Of a DNA stretch of 17,789 nt, positions 1-5,716 are shown piece after piece. Numbering within the stretch: position 1 is the first letter of the stretch; each line of letters begins with the position of its first letter. The translations under genes were made by a program, and so were the position numbers. The notes under the pieces were generated by a model. That model worked only from the letters and a program-made list of their open reading frames with translations, had not been told where the DNA came from and searched no databases. This DNA comes from RGIG6353 sp045590615. GTDB taxonomy: Bacteria > Bacillota > Clostridia > Oscillospirales > SIG627. Where the stretch lies: the NCBI GenBank assembly GCA_045590615.1, contig JAZNRH010000066.1, positions 1 to 17,789 on the forward strand, read 5' to 3'.

Positions 1-78
1 GTTTGTTTTCTTCTCTGGAATTTCCGAGACCTTTCTCTTTGTTCAGTTTATTCAACCTTACTTTGTACATGTCTCGTT

Positions 79-96
79 GTTTAATTTTCAATGTCC
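79..96 (-). promoter_or_regulatory. boxA-like antitermination sequence in the leader of the leftward transcript
   Basis: Read on the minus strand, this segment is GGACATTGAAAATTAAAC, close to the TTGAAAACTaAAC-type sequences found in Firmicute rRNA leaders and spacers. It lies about 30 nt after the predicted start of the leftward transcript. A small GTCC/GGAC hairpin (107-119) precedes it. This is a resemblance only. No coding sequence is visible in 1-266. Confidence 0.35.
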
Positions 97-128
97 AATT
101 TCCGCCGTCCCTCGTGGACAGCTTTGTT

Positions 129-157
129 AGTATAGCACAACGGTTTTGATTTGTCAA
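129..157 (-). promoter_or_regulatory. Strong leftward sigma-A promoter, probably of an rRNA operon
   Basis: On the minus strand a TTGACA -35 (152-157) and a TATACT -10 (129-134) are separated by exactly 17 bp, with an extended -10 TGTGC just before the -10 hexamer. The stretch behind the -35 (about 158-200) is made of A and T tracts and resembles an UP element. Transcription would start near 122 and run off the left edge. A near-consensus promoter with an UP-like region and a boxA-like leader suggests a stable-RNA operon, but the gene itself is outside the window. Confidence 0.75.
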
Positions 158-266
158 CACTTTTTTTACATTTTTTTCGATTTTTTTCAAAAAAGCTGTT
201 TTGTACAAAACCAATCATTTTACAACCCTGTTTTTGTGCAATTTAACTACTCGTGCTCGGAGAAAC

Positions 267-292
267 AAAAAATCGCCTTGTAATCAAGGCGA
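267..292 (-). terminator. Intrinsic terminator of rpsT
   Basis: On the minus strand an 8-bp perfect stem (TCGCCTTG, loop ATTA, CAAGGCGA) is followed directly by six T residues. It lies 20 nt after the rpsT stop codon. Confidence 0.9.
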
Positions 293-311
293 CTCTCTGT
301 CGAAATAAGAC

Positions 312-578
312 TTACGCGTTCAATGAATTGAGCTTCTTTGTAAAGAGACTCTTTCTTCTTGCAGCTGTATTCTTATGCATATGTCCCTTAGCTACTGCTA
401 TGTCAATCATCTTGACTGCATCCTTGTAAGTTGCAATAGCAGCATCTTTGTCTCCAGCCTCAAGAGCCTTTTCATACTTCTTGATAGCAGTCTTCATAGC
501 TGACACATACATCTGATTCTGAAGTGTCTTCTTTTCAGTAACAAGAACACGCTTCTTTGCTGACTTAATATTTGGCAT
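312..578 (-). CDS. rpsT: 30S ribosomal protein S20
   Basis: The 88-residue product is the small basic protein S20, which binds 16S rRNA early in assembly of the 30S subunit. It begins MPNIKSAKKR, the family's characteristic N-terminus, is rich in Lys and Arg, and has the C-terminal segment KNTAARRKS typical of S20. The ATG at 578 is chosen because AAGGAGG lies 8 nt upstream. A GTG three codons earlier in the same frame overlaps the SD sequence and can be excluded. The gene is monocistronic, with its own promoter (643-671) and terminator (267-292). Placement beside gpr and spoIIP is a known arrangement in spore-forming Firmicutes. Confidence 0.97.
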   Translation of the reverse strand: MPNIKSAKKRVLVTEKKTLQNQMYVSAMKTAIKKYEKALEAGDKDAAIATYKDAVKMIDIAVAKGHMHKNTAARRKSLFTKKLNSLNA

Positions 579-642
579 CAGATACACCTCCTTAAATTAC
601 AATTGACCCTCGCCAATTGCATACTGTCCTATTCAAGTACAA

Positions 643-671
643 ATGATATCACAAAATTCAAAATAATGCAA
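643..671 (-). promoter_or_regulatory. rpsT promoter
   Basis: The minus strand shows TTGCAT (666-671), a 17-bp spacer and TATCAT (643-648), with TGTGA immediately before the -10 (extended -10). The start would be near 636, giving a leader of about 58 nt. Some S20 leaders are autoregulated, but I see no recognisable motif for that here. Confidence 0.75.
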
Positions 672-772
672 GTACTATTTTCAAGTTTTTTTATTTTTTT
701 AATAATTTTTAATATTTTTGTGCAATTCAGGGCAATATATAGATATATTTTATTGAAAGAGATTTTTTCTAA

Positions 773-1675
773 ATGTTTATACCAAGAACCGATTTGGCTG
801 CCGAAGCCCACGATATTGCCTCAAAAAACAAAAAGCATATAATTGACGGCGTTATATATAATGAAGAAAACTTAAATGGCTTTACACTCACAAGAGTCGA
901 AATACTCAACCGTAACGGAGAAAAGGAAACAGGCAAGCCAATCGGAAAATATCTTTCTCTGAGCGTTGACAAGCTATGGGAAAAGGGCATAAAAGATTTT
1001 ATTAATGCAACCGTCACCCTCTCCGATATGATAAACGAGCTTGCAGGTGATGGAGACAGCTTATTGGTTGCAGGGCTTGGTAACGTCTCGCTGACTGCAG
1101 ATGCATTAGGTCCTATGTCAACCTCTCACGTAATTGTAACGCATCACTTAAAAGAGCTTTGTCCAAAGCTCTTTGAGGATATGAGCTTTTTTGACGTTTC
1201 GGCTATCTGTCCCGGAGTATTGAGTCAAACAGGAATTGAAGCCAAAGAGTTTATAAAGGGAGCTGCCAAAAAACTCAATTCCCCTACCGTCATAGCAATT
1301 GACGCGCTTGCCTCGAGCAGTATAACGAGACTTGGTACTGTAATCCAAATTTCAGACAGTGGAATTGCTCCGGGGTCCGGAGTAGGAAATTCGAGAGCTC
1401 CTCTTAACCGAGACACGCTTGGTGCTCCCGTGATTTCAATAGGAGTGCCCACCGTGGTTGATGCCCTCACCCTGACGGACAACGTCATTGAGATGTGTGG
1501 CAATAAAAGTAACAGGCTCGTCAACGAAAGGGCTGACGAATATAAAAATTTATTCGTAACTCCAAAGGATTGCGACAAAATAGTAGCTTATATGTCAAAG
1601 GTAATAGGTTATGCTATTAACAAGGCGTTTCATTCAAAATTAAGTCTTGAAGAAATTCTGTCAATTTCGAACTAA
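773..1675 (+). CDS. gpr: Germination protease (GPR endopeptidase, family A25)
   Basis: GPR is made as an inactive zymogen in the developing spore and, on germination, degrades the small acid-soluble proteins (SASPs) that coat spore DNA. The product has 300 residues. It carries the conserved N-terminal RTDLAAEA (5-12), where family members are processed, GLGNVSLTADALGP (about 101-114), APGVL-type and IAIDALAS segments, and ISDSGIAPGSGVGNSR followed by DTLGAPVISIGVPTVVDA. It lacks the roughly 70-residue insert of Bacillus GPR, as is common in clostridial forms, and the propeptide is very short. The SD (GAAAGAGA, 755-762) is weak. No housekeeping promoter of the type seen elsewhere in the window lies upstream, which fits control by a forespore sigma factor, although I could not find a clear sigma-G or sigma-F box. 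spoIIP follows after 14 bp. Confidence 0.95.
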   Translation: MFIPRTDLAAEAHDIASKNKKHIIDGVIYNEENLNGFTLTRVEILNRNGEKETGKPIGKYLSLSVDKLWEKGIKDFINATVTLSDMINELAGDGDSLLVAGLGNVSLTADALGPMSTSHVIVTHHLKELCPKLFEDMSFFDVSAICPGVLSQTGIEAKEFIKGAAKKLNSPTVIAIDALASSSITRLGTVIQISDSGIAPGSGVGNSRAPLNRDTLGAPVISIGVPTVVDALTLTDNVIEMCGNKSNRLVNERADEYKNLFVTPKDCDKIVAYMSKVIGYAINKAFHSKLSLEEILSISN

Positions 1676-1689
1676 AGAAAGGATAACCA

Positions 1690-2679
1690 ATGAAGGAAAA
1701 ATTTTCTATAATAAAAAAATTTATATATTTCTACCTTTCAATACCTCTGTTCGTCCTTATGCTTTTATCTATGGGCGCCGGGGCAGTCTACAACACAGAG
1801 GTTTCCGACGTTGAATATGATATGCCCTATGACGTTGAAGAAATGCAAATTATCCCGTCGAGTGAATTAGAGGGTGAGGCATCAAATCCCGATGGCAGTT
1901 ATCCGATAGTAGCAAAAAATTTATCAAAGGATTACGACATTCTCAACTCTACAAATGAAACGATAGACGAAAACGAGCTATTGAAAATAAAGCTGCCAAA
2001 TGAAAAATCGCCCACAGTTCTTGTTGTACATACTCACGGAACGGAATGCTACGCTCAATCTGAGCACTCATTTCCAAGTGCTGACAAGGACGGCTACTAC
2101 GGATATTACACCGATGACGAGTATACAAGGAGTACTGACACCACAAAGAACGTAATTGCCATCGGCGACGCATTCTGCCAAACGCTTGCCGAAAACGGAA
2201 TTTCGACAATACATTGCAGAATTATGCACGACAAGGACGATTACAACAGTGCATACGCCAATTCAAGAAAGAGCATAAAGGGATATCTTGAAAAATATCC
2301 TTCAATCAAATATGTAATCGACATACACCGAGACTCGCTCGGTGGTGAGGGTGGCGAAAAAATAAAAACGCTGTCAGATAGTGGCTCGGCTCAGGTTATG
2401 CTCGTTGCAGGCTGTAACGGGAACGGGGTCATATATCATAATTGGAAGGAAAACCTATCATTAGCTCTGAAATACAAAAAAGTGATGGACGATAACGAAC
2501 CATCACTTTCAAGACCTATATATCTGAGGTATTCAAGATATAATCTTGACCTCATAACCGGGAGCCTGCTACTCGAGGTAGGAAGCTGTGCAAACACCTT
2601 TGAGGAAGCGCTCGAAGCTGCAATTTTGTCGGCTGAGTGCTTTGCAAAACTATTGCAACAGGAAGTCGACGTCTCCTGA
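1690..2679 (+). CDS. spoIIP: Stage II sporulation protein P (peptidoglycan amidase/endopeptidase)
   Basis: SpoIIP acts with SpoIID and SpoIIM in the mother cell, cutting septal and spore-cortex-side peptidoglycan so that the membrane can engulf the forespore. The product is 329 residues. A membrane anchor (about 12-33) follows a short basic N-terminus, then a linker, then the SpoIIP hydrolase domain from about 108. Visible motifs are HTHGTE (114-119), DIHRD (211-215) and LLEVGS (294-299), which hold the metal-binding and catalytic residues. The SD is AAAGGA (1678-1683). It is probably cotranscribed with gpr. Its last 30 bp overlap the convergent DUF4364 gene, and codons around residues 264-273 also form a terminator for that gene on the other strand. 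Confidence 0.95.
   Translation: MKEKFSIIKKFIYFYLSIPLFVLMLLSMGAGAVYNTEVSDVEYDMPYDVEEMQIIPSSELEGEASNPDGSYPIVAKNLSKDYDILNSTNETIDENELLKIKLPNEKSPTVLVVHTHGTECYAQSEHSFPSADKDGYYGYYTDDEYTRSTDTTKNVIAIGDAFCQTLAENGISTIHCRIMHDKDDYNSAYANSRKSIKGYLEKYPSIKYVIDIHRDSLGGEGGEKIKTLSDSGSAQVMLVAGCNGNGVIYHNWKENLSLALKYKKVMDDNEPSLSRPIYLRYSRYNLDLITGSLLLEVGSCANTFEEALEAAILSAECFAKLLQQEVDVS
2476..2509 (-). terminator. Intrinsic terminator for the DUF4364 gene, embedded in spoIIP
   Basis: A perfect 10-bp inverted repeat (AAAGTGATGG at 2479-2488, CCATCACTTT at 2500-2509, 11-nt loop) is followed on the minus strand by an uninterrupted T run (A run 2476-2481 on the plus strand). It lies about 140 nt beyond the stop codon of the leftward DUF4364 gene, inside the coding sequence of spoIIP. 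The orientation of the T tract supports termination only in the minus direction. Confidence 0.7.
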
Positions 2680-3210
2680 AACGAGACCGAGAGTGGTATT
2701 GATAATCTTTTCTGCGTTGGAAGAAAAGTTGATGCCGATTTTTTCAAGGTACTGCTTATTATCGGAATATACGCTGACACTTACTATATCGTTACCCTTT
2801 ATAGTAAGCGCACACTTGATTCTCCAGCCACTTCCCTCCTGAGAAAGCTTATTTGTATAAACTGAACCGTCCTTTTTGTAAGAAATAAATCGCATAAGGG
2901 CTCTCATAGTATTATCTCTTACGTCTGCAAGCAGAACGTCTGCCATATTATCAATGATAATCGTTCCCTTTTGGGTTATTATATAACACTCGCCACCCTT
3001 CGTACCCTCATAGGCAGCAACCGAGCCTGCATCAAGGAGCTCTGAAAATGCTTCGGAAAAGTCAAAATGATTGACAGCTCCCTCCCACATAATAACCTCT
3101 GTGAGAGTATCGAAGTCAACCTCCTGACCAAGCTTTTCGAAAAGCCTGAACAAGTAGAGAATATATAATTTTATTTCATTTTTCTCGGTAATGACGGTGC
3201 GACGTGGCAT
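2650..3210 (-). CDS. DUF4364 family protein
   Basis: The product has 186 residues and matches the clostridial DUF4364 family by length and pattern. It has an N-terminal helix with LYILYLFRLF, a winged-helix-like region (about 25-85) with FSEAFSELLDAGSVAAYEG, a wing ending YIITQKG, and a C-terminal alpha/beta domain. The family is widespread in Clostridia and annotated as a putative DNA-binding or regulatory protein of unknown function, so I assign no role. The SD is AGGAGT (3217-3222), and the promoter at 3242-3270 gives a leader of about 25 nt. It converges on and overlaps spoIIP by 30 bp, so the two 3' ends are mutually antisense. Confidence 0.8.
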   Translation of the reverse strand: MPRRTVITEKNEIKLYILYLFRLFEKLGQEVDFDTLTEVIMWEGAVNHFDFSEAFSELLDAGSVAAYEGTKGGECYIITQKGTIIIDNMADVLLADVRDNTMRALMRFISYKKDGSVYTNKLSQEGSGWRIKCALTIKGNDIVSVSVYSDNKQYLEKIGINFSSNAEKIINTTLGLVSGDVDFLLQ

Positions 3211-3241
3211 AATTTCACTCCTATTTTCTTTTTACTTTAAT

Positions 3242-3270
3242 ATTGTATCACAAAATTTGACATTTTGCAA
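3242..3270 (-). promoter_or_regulatory. Promoter of the DUF4364 gene
   Basis: The minus strand has TTGCAA (3265-3270), a 17-bp spacer ending TGTGA, and TACAAT (3242-3247). It is nearly identical in layout to the aroF leader promoter. It overlaps the divergent promoter at 3257-3285 by 14 bp. Confidence 0.8.
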
Positions 3271-3285
3271 TTGATATGTTATACT
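3257..3285 (+). promoter_or_regulatory. Promoter of the Dabb-domain gene
   Basis: TTGACA (3257-3262), a 17-bp spacer ending in the extended -10 TATGT, and TATACT (3280-3285). The start would be near 3292, leaving a leader of about 20 nt containing the SD TGGAGGT. Its -35 lies within the spacer of the divergent promoter. Confidence 0.85.
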
Positions 3286-3313
3286 TTTTACAGAAATTAT
3301 TTGGAGGTAAAAT

Positions 3314-3616
3314 ATGGTAAAGCACGTTATTATATGGAAGCTTAAGGATGAATATACACCCGAGCAGAAGGAAAACATCAAAAAGGACATCAAAAAAAGT
3401 CTTGAGGCGCTCAATGGAAAAATACCGGGAATGACCGAGATTAAAATTCACATCGAACCACTTAAATCTTCAAGTGGAGAGCTTCTTCTTGACTCGACGT
3501 TTGAAAGCGAAGAGGCGTTAAAGGGATATGCAGTACACCCTGACCACGTCGAAATAGCTAACACCAAGGTCAGACCCTTCGTTGACGTGAGACTTTCACT
3601 CGACTATGAAATTTAA
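3314..3616 (+). CDS. Dabb (stress-responsive alpha/beta barrel) family protein
   Basis: The 100-residue product begins MVKHVIIWKLKDE, the typical start of Dabb proteins with the conserved early His (H4), and has the family's later pattern of a HPDHVEIANTKVRPFVDVR-like strand and helix. Dabb proteins are small dimeric ferredoxin-like folds. Some are polyketide or aromatic cyclases, but most bacterial ones are uncharacterised. The SD GGAGG stands 6-7 nt before the ATG. The gene is monocistronic by its own promoter and by the promoter that follows for the aromatic operon. Its substrate cannot be inferred. Confidence 0.85.
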   Translation: MVKHVIIWKLKDEYTPEQKENIKKDIKKSLEALNGKIPGMTEIKIHIEPLKSSSGELLLDSTFESEEALKGYAVHPDHVEIANTKVRPFVDVRLSLDYEI

Positions 3617-3626
3617 TTTTTTTTTT
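3594..3626 (+). terminator. Possible weak terminator of the Dabb gene
   Basis: A short TTTCA/TGAAA stem (3594-3598 with 3607-3611), overlapping the end of the gene, is followed after 5 nt by ten consecutive T residues (3617-3626). The stem is only 5 bp, so the call rests mostly on the T run. Confidence 0.35.
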
Positions 3627-3646
3627 GCAAAAAATGATTTTTGGTA

Positions 3647-3675
3647 TTGCAAAACCAAAAACATTGTGATACAAT
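3647..3675 (+). promoter_or_regulatory. Promoter of the aromatic amino acid operon
   Basis: TTGCAA (3647-3652), a 17-bp spacer ending TGTGA (extended -10), and TACAAT (3670-3675). The start would be near 3682, giving a leader of about 183 nt before the DAHP synthase ATG. That leader holds the peptide ORF and hairpins described next. Confidence 0.85.
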
Positions 3676-3703
3676 AGAAAAAAATCACAAGGAGACTATT
3701 TCC

Positions 3704-3766
3704 GTGTTAAAGTCAGTTATGTATACAACCGAGCGATTTTATTACTTTACCACTAATATGAGGTAA
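3704..3766 (+). CDS. Putative Phe/Tyr-rich leader peptide of the aromatic operon
   Basis: A 20-codon ORF starts at GTG 3704, with the strong SD AAGGAGA (3689-3695) 8 nt upstream, and ends at TAA 3764-3766. An internal ATG (3719) could give 15 residues. The product contains MYTTERFYYF: codons 12-15 (3737-3748) read Phe-Tyr-Tyr-Phe, with another Tyr at codon 7. The ORF lies between a strong promoter and two terminator hairpins, and precedes an operon for Phe and Tyr synthesis that includes both tyrA and pheA. This is the logic of pheA- and trp-type leader peptides: ribosomes stall at Phe/Tyr codons when charged tRNA is scarce. The function is inferred from layout; I do not recognise the peptide from any described family. 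Confidence 0.75.
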   Translation: MLKSVMYTTERFYYFTTNMR

Positions 3767-3789
3767 GGTCTTTCGGTTGTGCTTTTTTT
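3725..3789 (+). promoter_or_regulatory. Attenuator hairpin 1 (segments 1:2), terminator-like
   Basis: ACAACCGA (3725-3732, inside leader codons 8-10) pairs perfectly with TCGGTTGT (3773-3780), with one further G-U pair. An inner stem pairs 3744-3751 with 3762-3769 (8 bp, one G-U). Seven T residues follow (3783-3789), so the hairpin could terminate as well as pause polymerase. A ribosome stalled at codons 12-15 would cover the 5' arm. A ribosome at the stop codon (3764-3766) would instead mask most of the 3' arm. Confidence 0.7.
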
Positions 3790-3834
3790 ACGGAGAAGTT
3801 TTATTGCAAACTCTTTTCACCCGTAGCCGACCGG
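3773..3834 (+). promoter_or_regulatory. Candidate antiterminator pairing (segments 2:3)
   Basis: The 3' arm of hairpin 1 (3773-3783) can pair with the loop and inner 5' arm of the downstream terminator (3825-3834). I count ten pairs, two of them G-U, with T3780 bulged. This pairing excludes both hairpin 1 and the terminator at 3817-3849, as segments 2:3 do in classical attenuators. It was found by eye, without energy calculation. Confidence 0.45.
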
Positions 3835-3849
3835 CTCGGGTGATTTTTT
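3817..3849 (+). terminator. Attenuator terminator (segments 3:4) before the DAHP synthase gene
   Basis: An 11-bp GC-rich stem (3817-3828 with 3833-3843, one bulged T at 3824, 4-nt loop) is followed by six T residues (3844-3849), only 5 nt before the SD of the DAHP synthase gene. A strong terminator between promoter and first structural gene would silence the operon unless conditionally bypassed, which is why it is read as an attenuator. Confidence 0.85.
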
Positions 3850-3864
3850 ATTACGGAGGAAATT

Positions 3865-4878
3865 ATGATTGTAATCCTTAAACAAAACCCCAATGAAAAT
3901 CAAGTTGCTCATCTCAAGAGCTGGCTTGAAAGCAAAAATATAAAAATTCACGAAAGTGTCGGTGACTCACACATACTTCTCGGTCTTATAGGAGACACCT
4001 CAAAGCTCGATATTGACCTGATATCAGCGCTCGATATAGTTGAAAACGTTAAGCGTATTCAGGAACCCTACAAAAACGCTAACAGAAAATTTCACGCAGA
4101 AGACACTATAATAAAGGTAGGAAACACTCAAATAGGCGGTGGTACTCTGACTATTATGGCAGGTCCTTGCTCGATTGAGAGCGAAGAGCAGATCATATCG
4201 GTTGCAAAGAAGGTAAAGGAAAGTGGCGCGACAATTCTCCGTGGAGGAGCTTTCAAGCCACGTACCTCCCCATATTCCTTCCAAGGACTCGGAGAAGACG
4301 GCATAAAGCTTCTTACAATGGCGAAAAAAGAAACAGGCTTGCCAATCGTTACCGAAATTATGGAAATGTCGCAGCTTCATTTATTTGACGACGTTGATAT
4401 CATTCAGGTTGGCACGAGAAATATGCAGAACTTTAATCTTCTTCGAGAGCTCGGCCGTCAGAACAAGCCTGTTTTGCTAAAACGTGGTATGTCAGCCACC
4501 TATGAGGAATTGCTAATGAGCGCAGAATATATTATGGCATCCGGAAATGAGAACGTTATTCTCTGTGAAAGAGGTATCAGAACCTTTGAAACCTACACAA
4601 GAAACACTCTCGACATTGCGTCAATCCCCGTCTTGAAAAAGCTGTCTCACTTTCCCATAATAATTGACCCAAGTCACGCAACGGGAAAATCAGCTCTCGT
4701 TTCACCACTTGCGATGTCAGCAATTTCAGCAGGTACTGACGGTGTAATGGTAGAGGTGCACAACGACCCTGAGCATGCCTGGTGCGACGGCCCACAATCC
4801 CTCAATCCACAGGCATTCGACAAAATGAGCAAAAAGCTTATTGCTTTACACGATTTTTTGAAAACGATAGAGGACTAA
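3865..4878 (+). CDS. aroF: 3-deoxy-7-phosphoheptulonate (DAHP) synthase, with N-terminal regulatory domain
   Basis: This enzyme condenses phosphoenolpyruvate with erythrose 4-phosphate to DAHP, the first step of the shikimate pathway. The product has 337 residues. Residues 1 to about 70 form a ferredoxin-like domain starting MIVILKQNP, as in Thermotoga-type DAHP synthases, where it mediates feedback inhibition. The barrel follows, with GPCSIES (100-106; Cys102 is the expected metal ligand), GGAFKPRTSPYSFQG (127-141), GTRNMQNF (183-190), KRG (206-208), DPSHATGK (268-275) and EVHNDP (297-302), which carry the metal and PEP ligands. The family is type I beta. The SD GGAGGA (3855-3860) lies 4 nt before the ATG. 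It is the first structural gene behind the attenuator, and tyrA starts 1 bp after it. Confidence 0.96.
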   Translation: MIVILKQNPNENQVAHLKSWLESKNIKIHESVGDSHILLGLIGDTSKLDIDLISALDIVENVKRIQEPYKNANRKFHAEDTIIKVGNTQIGGGTLTIMAGPCSIESEEQIISVAKKVKESGATILRGGAFKPRTSPYSFQGLGEDGIKLLTMAKKETGLPIVTEIMEMSQLHLFDDVDIIQVGTRNMQNFNLLRELGRQNKPVLLKRGMSATYEELLMSAEYIMASGNENVILCERGIRTFETYTRNTLDIASIPVLKKLSHFPIIIDPSHATGKSALVSPLAMSAISAGTDGVMVEVHNDPEHAWCDGPQSLNPQAFDKMSKKLIALHDFLKTIED

Positions 4879-4879
4879 T

Positions 4880-5716
4880 ATGAATATCGGTTTGGTTGGA
4901 CTCGGGCTGATTGGCGGCTCGATGGCAAAAGGAATAAAAATAAAGACAGGACACTCGGTATATGCAATTGACAAGAATGACGAAACTATGCTAATGGCAA
5001 ATCTGTCAGGCGCAATGGACGGAGAATTGAATGACAGCACTATTCCGTTATGCGACGTCATTTTTCTGGCATTGAGACCTCAAATTGCAATCACGTGGCT
5101 GAACGAAAACGCAGATAAAATTTCGACAGAAGCAACGGTGGTTGACTTTTGTGGCGTAAAAAGAAACGTATGCCGTGAAATGAGCAATATCGCTGATAAA
5201 AGGGGCTTTACCTATATCGGTGGACACCCTATGGCAGGTAAAGAGCGAGGGGGATTTAAGAATTCGACCCCTGACCTTTACGTTGGAGCTTCGATGATTC
5301 TCGTGCCAAATGACAAGACTTTTCCCGAAAAGCTTGAAGAGCTTAGCAGTCTTTTTTACGACGTTGGTTTTTCGAGAATAGTATATACGACTCCCGAGGA
5401 GCACGACAGAATTATCGCATACACCTCTCAGCTTGCACACATAGTTTCAAGCGCATACATAAAATCTCCCGAAGCTCAAAAGCAACGTGGTTTTTCTGCA
5501 GGAAGCTTCCGTGATATGACCAGAGTTGCATATCTTGACGAGGATATGTGGACCGAGCTGTTTTTGGAAAACCCCGACTTTCTCATCAAAGAGCTGGATA
5601 TTTTAATCGAAAATTTATCAGAATACAATTCGGCTTTGAAAAACGGGGATAAAAACTTGTTGCACAGACTTTTGAAAGACGGCAAGGAATGTAAAATCAA
5701 GGCAGGTGGAAACTGA
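4880..5716 (+). CDS. tyrA: Prephenate dehydrogenase
   Basis: TyrA oxidatively decarboxylates prephenate to 4-hydroxyphenylpyruvate, the Tyr-specific step. The 278-residue product has an N-terminal Rossmann motif GLGLIGGS (7-14), GGHPMAGKE (114-122, with His116 at the position of the substrate-contacting His), TSQLAHIVSSAY (182-193) and a GSFRDMTRVA segment (208-217). There is no fused chorismate mutase and no C-terminal ACT domain, so feedback control by Tyr through an ACT domain is not expected. The upstream SD AGAGGA lies inside the end of the DAHP synthase gene. The stop overlaps the aroB start (TGATG). Confidence 0.94.
   Translation: MNIGLVGLGLIGGSMAKGIKIKTGHSVYAIDKNDETMLMANLSGAMDGELNDSTIPLCDVIFLALRPQIAITWLNENADKISTEATVVDFCGVKRNVCREMSNIADKRGFTYIGGHPMAGKERGGFKNSTPDLYVGASMILVPNDKTFPEKLEELSSLFYDVGFSRIVYTTPEEHDRIIAYTSQLAHIVSSAYIKSPEAQKQRGFSAGSFRDMTRVAYLDEDMWTELFLENPDFLIKELDILIENLSEYNSALKNGDKNLLHRLLKDGKECKIKAGGN

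Noticed and set aside
700..772. Sigma-G or sigma-F promoter before gpr
   Set aside because: A forespore promoter is expected from gene function, but I could not match both -35 and -10 consensus boxes at proper spacing, so none is annotated.
603..842. Plus-strand ORF of 79 codons over the rpsT-gpr interval
   Set aside because: It is made of A/T-rich intergenic DNA including the rpsT promoter and the gpr start, has no SD, and its translation looks like low-complexity hydrophobic noise.
3682..3864. T-box riboswitch in the aromatic operon leader
   Set aside because: T-boxes are the expected regulator in Firmicutes, but the leader is only about 183 nt, lacks the conserved T-box sequence (GGTGG...CCGCG type) and lacks the long specifier stem; the peptide ORF with FYYF explains it better.
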